Made by a program: the position numbers and the translations under genes
DNA from: Odontocerum albicorne
Taxonomy: Eukaryota; Arthropoda; Insecta; Trichoptera; Odontoceridae
Direction: 5' to 3'
Assembly: GCA_949825065.1 (NCBI GenBank)
Contig: OX463844.1
Span: forward strand, 26,259,056-26,323,055
Length of the DNA stretch: 64,000 bases
Shown here: positions 47,162 through 58,745 of the stretch, piece after piece
How the letters are laid out: every line of letters starts with the position of its first letter
Numbering within the stretch: position 1 is the first letter of the stretch
Notes under the pieces: generated by a model
Seen by the model: the letters and a program-made list of their open reading frames with translations, nothing else
Database searches by the model: none
What the model was told of the DNA's origin: nothing

Positions 47162-47235
47162 CAGAGCGCCCTTGAAAAGAATTTGCTCCTTAAAATGCGG
47201 TATATAAATTGTATTTTTATCATTATTTTTCAAAA
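47162..47235 (+). mobile_element. LINE 3' terminal fragment
   Basis: AGAGCGCCCTTGAAAAGAAT, then TTTGCTCC, then a GCGGTATATAAATTGTATTT stretch and a TTATCATTATT tail. It is the same 3' signature as at 15064 and 60022. Confidence 0.6.
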
Positions 47236-50200
47236 CTTACTTCGTTTGTACACCAACCACTTCAAAGTTGTTTTAAAATAATTCGGAAAATCTAATTTTT
47301 AGTCAATACTAAATAAAAATATGAACCACTTCTCTCGCTGTTTATATGTAACATAATGCCTCGAGTTTCTTCGTTTTGCGAATGCATCCAAGTGTAATAA
47401 ACTCTTTGAGCATCGAAGTTTCCTACACCGACCTCAATTTCCAGATTCCTTTTGCTGCACATTGGAGAGAACTAATTCATTTATGTGACTTCTTGAGTTT
47501 CATTTTGACTTTACTGTATCTTATTTATTTTGTTTACTATAAGATTTCAACGCTCATATTATTAAGGGTCACTGGTACTTATTGCGGAATATGGTAGAAG
47601 GCTATATACATATAAATGCATACCATCAAGCAATTTCCCTATCGTGATAGGTAAAGTAAAATAGCGTCACACTTTCCTTTATCGACATACTCTCTTCCTC
47701 TTCATCTATATATCTTCTCACATAGCTCGTTCTTTTCATGTCACTCGTTACCTTCTTATTCTAGCATATCATTCATTCACTTGGTCTATCAGTTTGTATT
47801 ATAAGAGTATATCCAAAACACCTCAACTTGTTTTTTTTTCACCATCGATTTTAATTAATTAAATAAAACTGTTGACCTTTTACAAGTACACCTTTTTATT
47901 CGGGTTCATGGTTGAAGCCATAAATAATTATATTTGAGTATGTATGAGAAATATGTTAGTAATTGATAACACCTTTTTTTAATATTTTTTTTTTATTTGC
48001 AATTTTCGGTTTCCAATTTATATGAAATACTTTGACATCAGCTCGACTCAAAAATGATGAAATTATTTTAACGGGTCAGAAGATGACAACTATGTCAAGT
48101 AAATATGGATTTAAAAATATTTTAAGGTTATGTTGAACATTCAATTATTTAGCGAAGTATAAAAACATTCGGAATAAACCCTTTAAATAAAAATTAATCA
48201 TTGACATAATTTTTGAAAGATGTAATAAAAACTTATTGTTTAGACGATTTGAGGTTTACATAATAAATTAAATTCAGCGGTGAAATCTGGAAACAATAAA
48301 TTAAAGCGTTTAGACAATTTAGGGTAAAAATAAATTCGGAATACCTAAATGCTGTAATTGCCGGATAGATTTGTGGCAATGCCTGATGAATTTATTGTCT
48401 GAGTGCCTCAATTGAAAGTTTAATGAGAAATACTTGTGAATTATTTTATTTTGAATCGCTGTTTCATTATACTTTTGAACATTTTTTTCTATAAATGTTT
48501 AACACATAATTTATGTTTTATGATCTGTTTTGACTAGGGCTATTATCATATGTATGCGGGCTACATTATCGGGCCAATTTTACTGGAGGTACTTTTTCTT
48601 GGGCTATTTCGACGGGATACTTATTTATTATAAAAGAACACCCAAATACAAGTTCACCAATTAAGTACAAATACTTAAAATATAGACGATGTATATAATA
48701 AACAAATTATGTGTAGCACCAGGTTACAGTATTTTATTATATTTTTTTTTGTATACAGTACGGTTTTTGGTGTGCAGAAATTTCTAACAACCGACTACAA
48801 AAACTGTGTTTGTCAAATGTTCACCCCAATGCACTGACTTAGAAATGTCTAGGGCCTCTAATCTGTCTAATTTATTTCCTTTACTACTGATATGTAAGAA
48901 TTTGGCATCATTAATTGAAAATATGTGGTTTTCACAGTGACAATGATTAGCCATTTCAAAATAAATTAGAGGATTTGTTAAGGCGGATTGGCATTCACGA
49001 AATATCTTTTCCAATGATCTTTTTGTCTTTATGGATTGAATAAGATTTCATACATATCAATATAAATATTTGCGAACGAAAAACTCGCTGAAAACAAGGA
49101 AATTACTGAACCGTGGGATGAACTAAAGCTAACATAGATATTTACAAACATTTTTGAAACTGACAATACATATAAACGTATTGGATGAGATATAAAAAAG
49201 ATATTTGCGATATGGTTTGAAAACGAAAATACTGCTAGAAGACATGATCTATCATGCGTGTTATTTTATTCATAAAATTATTTTCATGTTCATAAGATTC
49301 CTTGTAAGCTAACGAAAATGTTACGAACACTAAACGTGCATCTTTTCTAATTAAAACATAAAATTCTAGAAAGTAAAATTCCATGATTTTTATTTTACTA
49401 AGCCCCCATCACTCAAAATACGATCACAAAAAAATATCGTCTTAATCTGTCCTTCATACCCTCAAATATTCGGAACTATTTTTCTCACTGTCTCGAGTTC
49501 GTTCTGAGATAGCAAACACTTTTTTAAACAGAGCTTTTCATGTTCATTGAACTCTCCTTAATAATTAATAAGGTTCTATTAAACAAATTTGTTTATTTTA
49601 GCACATGTAATAATTATATAAGCTACACTGTGTTGCAGTTCTGCTCAGCTGACTACTGTGATTGATGGCATATTCGTTAGATTACGAACTAATTGATAAC
49701 TCGAAGTGTTGCAGGCCATCACAATACTTTTCAGCACACTGGTTGGAATGAAGTGTTATTATCAATGTAAAAAGGACTATATGTTATTCTATTATACAAT
49801 AATATAATACTCCATTTGTATGCAGTAAGACTTGTTTTGCTAATTGTCATGTTTACATTTCTTTCTACCAATTTAGAGAGATATCAAAAAGTTTACAAAC
49901 ATAAACTCCAGACTAAGACGTTTTCTTTTTCTTGGACACCATCGCAAGTTGACCTCTTATTCTCGGGGGAGAGAAGTTCTTAAAGAGCAATGATGAAGGA
50001 CATAAAGAACCTAGTACTATATTCAATAATACTCTAATGTCAATGATACTCTTTTTAATTAATATTTTATTATTTTGTTAATTTTTTAACTAATTACAGA
50101 TTTTTTTTTTCGTATTTTTACTAATGTCCAATTCTTTAAAAAAAAAAATGGTAAAATTTTCTAAGAGTTTAAATTATTTTGTTTTAATAAAACTGAATAT

Positions 50201-51428
50201 TCCTTTCTTTAGAAGTTTAAATATTTTTCTAAGAAAGGTCATCTCGTGTCACTTTAGCTCAGAATAGTTTTGGAAAAGGGTTAGAGAAAAGATAAGAATC
50301 GGTATGTGGATGAAGTGAAACGCGTGCTCCTCTACCATTCAATGTCGCCCTTATCTATTGATTCTGAAGGGTTTGGCTTCCTGACATCTGGTCACATATT
50401 TTGTGGAAGGTTTTACAGATTTTTCGCGTAAATTGCGTAAACTTTCGAGTTGATAGATGACTATTTAACGATGATTTTGAATCTCAAATGTGATAACAGT
50501 ATGAACGTGATAAGAATTATTATATTTAATTAACACGAGAGATTTTTTACAAATTTATTCTATACATAATATTCGCATATCATAAAATACACATAAAATA
50601 AGTGAAATATTCTTCAGTTCTGAAATTGAAGGATATAATAAAATTCAGAAAAGGAGGTATGAAATTTTTTTTTGAAATCAATTGTTTTAGAGAAATAATG
50701 TATAAATATATAATACAATATATTTTTACCTTTTGATTTACTCTTCTCTGAATACAAATATACACTAACATTTCATTTCGAATTCAGTAGGGATAAAAAA
50801 CTTATTTTCTGTTAAACAATTACGATATTTTTCAATGACTTTGTTTGCTTGACAATGAGCGCGAAGAAAGAGCTCGTAACTTAAGTCACGAGAGTCATAC
50901 AGTGTAAATAGGAATTTCAAATAAAAAAGAAACAAATATATGACATGTAAAAAATATTGGAAATATTTTGTATCTCAAAAACATTGCATTATATAATGAA
51001 ATTCTGAAAATTTAGACTATGAAACAAACGTTTTGATTAAATTTTTATGTTGTTAACACTATTAAAAAAATTATATTTTTTTATAAAACTGGTTTCTTAC
51101 TGAATAGATTCTTATCAAAACATTGTCAATATTTTTTTTTGTTAAATTAACCTGAATCTTCCGTTTAAAATATCGAACAGGCTTACCGACATGAATCAAC
51201 ATGGGTGTTTTTGTTCAATATGTCAACAGATTTTAATCAAAACACATTAACATCAATAAAAAAATGGTATTTCAGCGAATCAAGTGTTTAAAAATAGGTG
51301 TTTAAAAAATGTTAATCAAACACATATACTCTCTCTCTGATGGGAGATTTTTTTCGATATGGTTATATACAGAACAGCAATACACTTTACTACACTTCAA
51401 TTCATTTGACTTAAAAAAAACGAAAAAA
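47236..51428. other. long intergenic stretch, nothing recognised
   Basis: About 4.2 kb of AT-rich DNA with only short open frames (the longest 76 codons). The block 47600-47800 is pyrimidine-rich on the plus strand and could be another decayed antisense coding relic, but I cannot support it. No SINE head, tandem array or hairpin stood out. Confidence 0.45.
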
Positions 51429-51473
51429 ATATAACTGTAACGACCTAGGCGACGAAGGACGTAACAGTTATAT
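51429..51473. repeat. 14-bp inverted repeat
   Basis: Arms ATATAACTGTAACG and CGTAACAGTTATAT (one mismatch) with a 17-base spacer, at the left border of the interrupted SINE. Confidence 0.75.
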
Positions 51474-51485
51474 TTATAACACACC

Positions 51486-51501
51486 AGTCTTTCCTGACTG
51501 G
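51486..51501. repeat. 5' target-site duplication of RTE-like LINE
   Basis: AGTCTTTCCTGACTGG, exactly repeated at 52966-52981, on either side of the LINE. Confidence 0.93.
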
Positions 51502-52965
51502 TGAGTTACTTAAGTACGGAGGAACTGAACTAACCGCTATGATCCATACCATCGTGGAGAAAACATGGGACTCAGAAACTGTACCAGACGATTGGAGGAC
51601 TGGAATCATATGCCCACTCCACAAAAAGGGTGATACAATGCAATGTGCCAACTATCGAGGAATTACCCTACTGAATGCATCATATAAGGTCTTTGCCGGT
51701 GTCCTGTTCTCCAGATTGCTGCCGTACGCTGAAAACCTGGTAGGCCAATATCAAAGCGGATTTCGTCTGGGGAGATCCACTATAGATCAGATGTTCACTC
51801 TCCGTCAAATATTGGAAAAAACCCTAGAGTATAATGTCGATACACACCACCTCTTTATCGATTTCAAAGCTGCATATGACAGCATTAACCGCTCTCAACT
51901 CTATGCGGCCATGAAGGACTTGGGTATTCCTAACAAGCTCATAAGGATGGTTAGACTCACTATGAACCAATCACAATGTAGAGTCCGAATTCAGAATGAT
52001 ATCTCAGAACCATTTTACACAATGAATGGACTGCGTCAAGGAGACGCACTAGCTTGTCTACTTTTTAATATGGCTCTAGGGAAGTGTGTAAGAGAATCCG
52101 GAGTACAGAAAAATGGGTCAATTTTCTACAAATCAAGCCAAATACTGGTCTACGCGGATGATATTGACATTATTGGTAGATCCCCACAAGCAATGATGGA
52201 GACATTTGTTCAGTTGGAGAGGGCCGCAAACAGAATGGGACTTCGCATCAACTCCGATAAGACCAAATATATGATAGCCACTAAAGCACCCCGTAATAAC
52301 CAGACACCTACCACGATTAATATAAGTTCTCATACAATAGAACGTGTAAACACCTTCACCTACCTGGGATCCATAGTGACAAGTGTTAATGATACATCTA
52401 TCGAGATTAAACGTCGAATATTCATGGCAAATAGATGCTTCTTTGGTCTGAGAAAACACCTTATATCTCGGTTGTTGTCTAGAAGGACAAAACTTACCAT
52501 TTATAAGACACTGCTACGACCTGTCCTCACATATGGGTCTGAATGCTGGGTATTGAGTAAGAAGAACGAATCTTCCCTTCTAATATTTGAAAGAAAAATA
52601 CTCAGAAAAATATTCGGACCCATACAGGAAAATGGATCTTGGAGAGTGAGATATAATGAGGAGTTATACAGCATATACAAAGAGCCCAACATTATAAAAT
52701 ACATCAAAATTGGGAGGCTACGTTGGGCGGGGCATGTAGCAAGAATGGGAGAAGAGGAAATGCCTAACAAAGTACTCTTTTCCAAGCCCCAAGGAAGACG
52801 TAGCGTGGGCAGACCAAAGCTTAGGTGGATGGATGGGGTGCAGAATGATGCAAACGTGATTGGCATCAGGGGCTGGAGGAGTGCATCCCAGGATAGGGGG
52901 GAATGGCAACGACTGCTGGAGGAGGCCGGGGCCCACAATGGGCTGTAGTGTCATTGATGATGATG
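51502..52965 (+). mobile_element. RTE-like LINE, 5' truncated, inserted in a SINE
   Basis: The 1464-bp insert starts inside the reverse transcriptase domain and ends 17 bases after the stop with GTCATTGATGATGATG, a TGA-type trinucleotide tail. A perfect 16-bp duplication flanks it. The interrupted sequence continues at 52982 with the B-box region of SINE family A. Confidence 0.92.
51503..52948 (+). CDS. RTE-like reverse transcriptase, N-terminally truncated but open
   Basis: The frame is open from the truncation point (ELLKYGGTELTAMIHTIVEK) to the stop at 52948, about 481 codons; ATG 51539 lies inside it and is not a native start. Visible blocks: PDDWRTGIICPLHKKGD, NYRGITLLNASYKVFA, SGFRLGRSTIDQMF, FIDFKAAYDSI (motif A Asp), MNGLRQGDALACLLFN (motif B), ILVYADDIDIIG (catalytic YADD), FTYLGSIVTSVNDTSIEIKR and RPVLTYGSECW. 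The C-terminal GRLRWAGHVARM and GRRSVGRPKLRWMDGV follow. The endonuclease domain and the start of the protein are missing, so it cannot retrotranspose. The intact frame implies recent insertion. The clade call (RTE) rests on the C-terminal blocks and the short TGA-repeat 3' end. Confidence 0.9.
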   Translation, partial: ELLKYGGTELTAMIHTIVEKTWDSETVPDDWRTGIICPLHKKGDTMQCANYRGITLLNASYKVFAGVLFSRLLPYAENLVGQYQSGFRLGRSTIDQMFTLRQILEKTLEYNVDTHHLFIDFKAAYDSINRSQLYAAMKDLGIPNKLIRMVRLTMNQSQCRVRIQNDISEPFYTMNGLRQGDALACLLFNMALGKCVRESGVQKNGSIFYKSSQILVYADDIDIIGRSPQAMMETFVQLERAANRMGLRINSDKTKYMIATKAPRNNQTPTTINISSHTIERVNTFTYLGSIVTSVNDTSIEIKRRIFMANRCFFGLRKHLISRLLSRRTKLTIYKTLLRPVLTYGSECWVLSKKNESSLLIFERKILRKIFGPIQENGSWRVRYNEELYSIYKEPNIIKYIKIGRLRWAGHVARMGEEEMPNKVLFSKPQGRRSVGRPKLRWMDGVQNDANVIGIRGWRSASQDRGEWQRLLEEAGAHNGL

Positions 52966-53150
52966 AGTCTTTCCTGACTGGGGTTTGCTGGTTCGATTAT
53001 GGTTGGTACCCGATTTTTATAAACAGGGTTCCAGTCTGGTTTTCAATTAAGGTCTCTTATTTATATTTTATTTTGGTTAGAAGAGATTGTCACACAGTAA
53101 TTAACCGCTTGGTTGCATAATTTACAACTAGCGTAATATAATATAATAAC
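52966..53150 (+). mobile_element. SINE family A, right half of interrupted copy
   Basis: After the duplicated target site come GGTTTGCTGGTTCGATTATG (B-box-like), GGGTTCCAGTCTGGTTTTCA, TTAAGGTCTC, TTTTGGTTAGAAGAGATTGT CACAC and an AATATAATATAATAAC tail. The left half before 51486 is too diverged to show a clear A box. Confidence 0.75.
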
Positions 53151-53223
53151 AGACAAAATATTTTCTATAAATTGCAGAAGACCTAATTGTACTTCCTTGT
53201 CGCCGAGAATGTTTTGTTTGTTT

Positions 53224-53788
53224 TTTATATTAACCTAGTCGCTTGATACTTTCAAGCGTTTGATTAGTTGTAAGATCTTTAAATCCCTACTTATGTAGGA
53301 TATTTTTATATTAACCTAGTCGCTTGATACTTTCAAGCGTTTGATTAGTTGTAAGATCTTTAAATCCCTACTTATGTAGGATATTTTTATATTAACCTAG
53401 TCGCTTGATACTTTCAAGCGTTTGATTAGTTGTAAGATCTTTAAATCCCTACCTATGTAGGATATTTTTATATTAACCTAGTCGCTTGATACTTTCAAGC
53501 GTTTGATTAGTTGTAAGATCTTTAAATCCCTACCTATGTAGGATATTTTTATATTAACCTAGTCGCTTGATACTTTCAAGCGTTTGATTAGTTGTAAGAT
53601 CTTTAAATCCCTACTTATGTAGGATATTTTTATATTAACCTAGTCGCTTGATACTTTCAAGCGTTTGATTAGTTGTAAGATCTTTAAATCCCTACCTATG
53701 TAGGATATTTTTATATTAACCTAGTCGCTTGATACTTTCAAGCGTTTGATTAATTGTAAGATCTTTAAATCCCTACCTATGTAGGATG
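53224..53788 (+). repeat. 81-bp minisatellite, about 7 copies
   Basis: The unit starting TTAACCTAGTCGCTTGATAC begins at 53230, 53311, 53392, 53473, 53554, 53635 and 53716. Copies differ mainly at one site (CTACTTATG in copies 1, 2 and 5; CTACCTATG in 3, 4, 6 and 7). Each unit carries two small hairpins: CGCTTGA...TCAAGCG and CCTAC...GTAGG. Confidence 0.97.
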
Positions 53789-54194
53789 TTTGGATGATTG
53801 TTTGAATTTCTTAAGGCGGAAGATGAGAAAGATCATCATTATTATCCTCACCATTATGCGTGTTCCTATTAAGGTTAGCAGAGAACAGATCTCCACTGGA
53901 TTAGATTCTGCTACACGTCTTTCGTTTCTACCACGTCCATGCACTTTGTCAAACATACTCTCCTATTATAAAGGTTTTCCTTTTTTTGTATTTCACAATT
54001 TGACTTATTTGGTCATATTACAACTATGAGATGGAAAACTGAAGGCCTACTGGAATAACTTGAGAGTTTTGAAGCTAAGAGTGAGTATAAATTATTTAAA
54101 AAATAAGTAAATATAACATTTAAATGCATTTTTTTATACCTGCTTATCGAATGAGTTTAGTTTGAAATAAACCTATAATAGATGATTAAACCCT
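53789..54194. other. intergenic, nothing recognised
   Basis: A 79-codon frame at 53790-54029 starts at the end of the minisatellite and shows no recognisable motif. Confidence 0.45.
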
Positions 54195-54420
54195 TGATGA
54201 CCTCTTTGGTTTAGTTGGGAAGATGCTGAACTTTTTTCAGGGGTTCGCCAAAAATTTAAATATCAAAACTGTACCAGTTCGATAAAAAAAACGTCCAGTA
54301 ACAATAATCTGCAGACTAGACACGTTTATTCCAGGTCGTGCGATGGCGAACTGGGAATAACTTCTCAAACCGATGGCTCGATGTCCAAAGACAGAGATAA
54401 CATTGATTCATGGCTACTTT
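54195..54420 (+). mobile_element. SINE family B copy, diverged
   Basis: Head GATGACCTCTTTGGTTTAGT TGGGAAGATGC (A-box-like). Further on come TTTATTCCAGGTCGTGCGAT and GGCGAACTGGGAATAACTTC, matching the GGTACATGC...CGAACCGTGA block of other family B copies in order and position. Confidence 0.5.
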
Positions 54421-56279
54421 CTGCTGCTTTAGTGAATGAATTAAACACATTTTTTTAATGATAATCATTAATACGTTATTTTGAAAGAGTTATATAGAGA
54501 CTATTGATTGGACAAAAAAATAGGGAATCAGTCACGTTCGACTGACTATGAAAATGAGTAGGTTTTATTTAAAATAATGTTTACGTATTCACGCCATTTC
54601 GCTTTTGGGATAAGGAGAGTACATATTTCCTTGCTTTTCTCTCCATGCACGCTACTTTCACATTGTTTACATCCGTACAAATCTTCCGTTTCTCATACAC
54701 CTTACATTTCCCTTAAAAACAAATTTTCCTACCTTTTTCCATTATTTCTTCAGTCTGCCTCATCGTCGCTTTCCCTTCGTTTCAGACTGTTATGTGAGTT
54801 TAATAAGTCTTTCGCATTTATTTTCTCAATCTGGCCAAATTCTCTCAAGATTCCTTTCTTAATTCCACATAAAGCATCCATCTCTATTAAACAGTCAACC
54901 TTGTTCAGATATTTTTTTTACTCTAACAAACATTGTTATATCACACATTATAGTATACGGGTATGCAAGGCACGCATCCCCTTTAAATGATCAGGCTTCG
55001 TTTCCATATACGAGTTGATACTAGCACACCACTTTGCATAATCATTTTTGGAAGTTTGGACCTTGTAATGAACCTTGTTTCATGTTCTGAAAACATGTTT
55101 TCCTCATTTTGTTCTTATTTTAATTGTTAACTCATACAATGCAATTTTTCATAGAATAAAAAACCATTATATAAATTATTTCGATCAGTATTGCTGAAAA
55201 AAATTCATTAACTTTTGGTACTCCAGAAGTGTTTCATTGGCGCTCAGGTAGTCCAAAGTGGTTTAATTACTTTGCAAATTAAAAACGGTTTATTTTTAAC
55301 AGAAAAACTACTCATCATTAATATATTACGGCACGAGGCTTTCAAGTAACTTTATTAAGAAGCTTTTTGGTTCTGTATCTTGGATTGAATAATACCTCGT
55401 TGAACTGTATTTTTGCGTAATTTTTAATTAACCGTGACCTCACGTAAAAGTTGAAACAAGTTTCCAGGTTCCGTAACAAGGCCCCTCTTCAGATATTCAG
55501 GCTGGCTACGTGACTTGGTTTTGTTTAATGCTATTTCGGAGCTATTTGACCTTTATCTGTAACAATGAGATCAATTCCCATTGTCTCTTATGAGAGAGAT
55601 CAGATCAGTTGAAATAATTATGTGAGCATTGAAGCATTTTCAATTCGTTTACAAATTATTTAACATTTCTTATTTGGTAGACAGTTAATATGAACTAAAC
55701 AATGTAAATTTAATTTATCACAAAGATTTAAGTAATATTGGACAAAATCCAAACAAATGTATTTTGGTCTGCTAGTGAGACGTAATAATTGATATTCTGA
55801 GTAAATAGTTTTTAAATAATTTATAATTTAAAATTAAGGATAGGCCTTTGACCAATTAACTCAATCACATTTGGTTTGGAATGCTAAATTAAAGATATTA
55901 ATGAGAACAAGAGTTGTTATAAATATTATACTTTCACTGAAAGAAAAAAAGCTTAAAAATTTTCAACGGTATTATAATTAAATGTGAAATAAACTATATT
56001 AGGCTAATTAAGACTTCATTCCAAAAGGTTAATAAATGAAATACCAAGTTGTGATGACACAAATATAATATTATTATTTTAACTTTACTTATCTGTCTTC
56101 CAAAAAAAAATTACTTTTTTATCCATAAAATTACCAAGATTATTTTAAGTTTTTCTTTCTTTTTTTTTTCAAAAATATCAACTAACATACCCACTTATTT
56201 TTTAACCTGCAGTACGTACCAGAATTTTTAAAAACTTTGTTTATTTTTTCATCAAAATGATAAGTTTGGTGGGTATCAT
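54421..56279. other. intergenic, one long pyrimidine-rich frame
   Basis: The frame 54577-54990 (137 codons, Ser/Phe-rich) lies in a pyrimidine-rich stretch and shows no conserved block. It may be the antisense of a decayed coding relic. I do not call it a gene. Confidence 0.4.
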
Positions 56280-56525
56280 CGTTCGAGTAAACAAAATTAT
56301 AAATGTATCCGAATTGTTGGCTCCGAATTATTAAAGAGTGTAACCGGGACAACATTATCATCTAAGAGATTCAGCAAACTTTCGAAATTAGAACCGCTTG
56401 AGTAGGTACGGAACTCACGGTTCGTTATGGTACATGCTGGAAATACTATCCTGCACATATTAGTAATTGAACCTGAAACCCGGGTGGAAATCAGGCAAAC
56501 ACCAACTAAACCACAGAGGTCGTCA
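56280..56525 (-). mobile_element. SINE family B copy
   Basis: Minus strand: head GACGACCTCTGTGGTTTAGT TGGTG (A-box-like), B-box-like CAGGTTCAATTACTA, body AGCATGTACCATAACGAACC GTGAGTTCCG, ending with CAATTCGGATACATTTATAA near 56290. Confidence 0.65.
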
Positions 56526-56599
56526 ACATACATCAATATTATTAGTAATTATAACGTACTTGAACATCAGCGCTGTAAATGAAAGTAAGTATTGGGGGT

Positions 56600-56985
56600 A
56601 AGAACTGGTTGAACGTGAGAAATAGATGCCAAATCCAAAAACTATATCTATTGTATAATGTTCTTAACTGTCCCGCCACCCCCTCTTATCTCCCCGAAAA
56701 TTGTCAGTGTGTTTCCGATCATGGACTAGCGCTACGTTGTATCAGAGATTGTTTATTGGCTTTTCCAGTTCACCGCTCTTCTTTTTTTACGTCGTCCTTT
56801 GCTGTCCATGCAGTGGGACTTAGTATTGATTTCGTGGGGATGGATAGTCATTGGAATGTTTTTTGCGACCATGTTACTTGCATTATTTAATTTTGTCTGG
56901 TTAGTTGGGAGAGATTGTCACCTGGCAATAAACTCGCCAGATTACATTTGCAATAAAAGTGTTAAATAAATAAATACATTAAGTA
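56600..56985 (+). pseudogene. LINE ORF2 C-terminus fused to the SINE-type tail
   Basis: The frame reads IQKLYLLYNVLNCPATPSYL, ENCQCVSDHGLALR, AFPVHRSSFFTSSFAVHAVG and MDSHWNVFCDHVTCII, stopping at 56890. It matches the order of blocks in the LINE fragment at 9610-9816. Immediately after it come GTCTGGTTAGTTGGGAGAGA TTGTCAC, GGCAATAAACTCGCCAG and AAAAGTGTTAAATAAATAAA, which is the 3' tail of SINE family A. This fragment and the one at 9.3-9.9 kb are the two places where the LINE protein and the SINE tail are joined. The frame is too short and altered to be functional. Confidence 0.7.
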
Positions 56986-57129
56986 AGCGTGTTTGGTTCT
57001 AGGCATGTTTGCTTAGTATCAAGAAAAATGTAAAAAAAAACAATAAATAAATTTTACTCAAATGCCTTATAATTTTTAATATCGGCCAATTGAAAATTAA
57101 CGCTGTGACCTAGTGCTTAGCATGCTTGT

Positions 57130-57868
57130 TTAACCTTTCCCTTCCGGTGCTAAAAAATCGCGCGTTCCGGTGCTGTGTATTCAATATACACCAATACACG
57201 TAAAAATGAGCGATTTAAAATCGGAAAAATAAGAACAATTGTTTAAATTAATTCAATTGTGAGTCAAAAGTGATAATAATTGAAATTTAATTGCTGAAAA
57301 CATGAAAATACATCGGCCGACGTTCACAAAACGGACGCAGAGACCACCTCATATGAATGCCCGCGAGCTACTGAGACGGAACTCGGAACACTAGCACTGT
57401 GTATGTTATACCTCGAAGAAATAAATAACTGCGAACTGAGATTCTATTTCTAGCGTTCCGTACTGAGAGCTGAGACGGACTAATATTGTGTATGTTATAT
57501 CTCGAAGGAAGAAACACAACTGTGAACTGAGATTCTATTTCTTGGGTTCCCATATACCGAAGTAGAGTGAGAGTGAGATGTGAATAGCGTCGCTTCCTCA
57601 CCCATAGTGGTTTTAGAATGAATATACCTACGTCACACACTGGCAGACATTTGATTGTATTGGTGAATTGATTCCCAATTTTCTCAAAATATCTCTGATG
57701 TAGCCGAAAAGTGCTTATTATTATTAATATTATTTTTTCATTCAATGCGTAAATGTATTACGGAGGAATACCTAAAATCTGAACCGAGTATTTATTATAT
57801 TTATGGAGATATTAAAGTTTTTAGAAGCAATGTGTACTAGTTACACATCACAGGACAGGAAGGGTTAA
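57130..57868. mobile_element. piggyBac-like MITE with TTAA ends
   Basis: The element is bounded by TTAA at 57130-57133 and 57865-57868. The left end reads TTAACCTTTCCCTTCCGG and the right end, reversed, TTAACCCTTCCTGTCC: short, imperfect inverted termini starting CC(C/T)TTCC. The interior has no transposase frame. It holds an 88-bp period duplication around TGTGTATGTTATA (57399 and 57487) and a repeated TTCCGGTGCT near the left end. TTAA target sites are the hallmark of piggyBac. Confidence 0.65.
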
Positions 57869-58284
57869 TTCCCATGTATCTCAGAGTGTCTTATTTATAT
57901 TTGCTATTGTAATATCACTTACTATTTATAGTCTTGTATACTTTTTGGAGCGATTTTTGGTTGGCATATGTAACGAAACTACACTCTATCATTCCTGTTT
58001 ATTTTTCATTGTTAGAATTACGACCAAAAAAATTATGGATACAAAACATAAATTTTAGTAAACTACAATAGATAAATTTATTTTTAACATCAGTTGCGTG
58101 AAAAACAAGACAAGTTAAAAATATAACGAAATCAACCAATTTGCTCTCCAGTGGGATTTTAATAACCTAAGGACAATCATTATGGAACAGCGAGTAAAAT
58201 ATTGAAGAAAGAATTAAGATGAAGCGGGGAAAAGCACAAAATCTTAACGTCCTATTTGAAATTAAAACACTTAAGAAACCACAG

Positions 58285-58510
58285 TATGCAGATGACCTCT
58301 GTAACCTTGTTGCTTTAACAATTGTCTACCAGCTCAGAGGTTGCTTCATTTCGATTCTCGTTGCTGCTCCTGGTGCGAATTCCTTTGATAGCCAGATTTA
58401 AAAAAAATCTCGTCATGTTTTCACTTAAGACCTCTTAAAACGATTTTTGGTTGATTGGTAAAGATTGACATATAATAATGATCCCATTAACATATAAGCT
58501 AGTGAGTTAT
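58285..58510 (+). mobile_element. SINE family A copy
   Basis: Head GATGACCTCTGTAACCTTGT TG, B-box-like TTTCGATTCTCGTTGCTGCT, body GTCATGTTTTCACTTAAGAC CTCTTAAAACG and tail TTGGTTGATTGGTAAAGATT GACAT, ending near 58510. Confidence 0.7.
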
Positions 58511-58659
58511 ATAAGAACAATATGTACCCAGGGAGTGAGTTTTTTTTATATATTTTAACATTTTTTTACAATTAACTTTTTGGTATAATCTATACATTTC
58601 TTGGATAATAATGTGAAACGCACCGGTGCGTTCTTTCTAACTTTAGATAAGTTAAGCTC

Positions 58660-58745
58660 ACACGTACCCATGCGTTCATACTCGCTTACAGGTTGAGTTA
58701 CAATGTATACGATGAAAGTGTAAAACAATATAATGCAATACGATA
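58660..58745 (+). mobile_element. SINE family A tail fragment
   Basis: CAGGTTGAGTTACAATGTAT ACGATGAAAGTGTAAAACAA with a following TATAATGCAATACG matches only the last part of the family A tail. Confidence 0.55.

Noticed and set aside
52133..52954. Several minus-strand open frames within the RTE-like reverse transcriptase
   Set aside because: They are antisense shadows of the clear plus-strand reverse transcriptase frame.
54577..54990. 137-codon frame as a possible gene
   Set aside because: Serine- and phenylalanine-rich translation of a pyrimidine-rich strand, without conserved blocks; more likely a chance or antisense frame.
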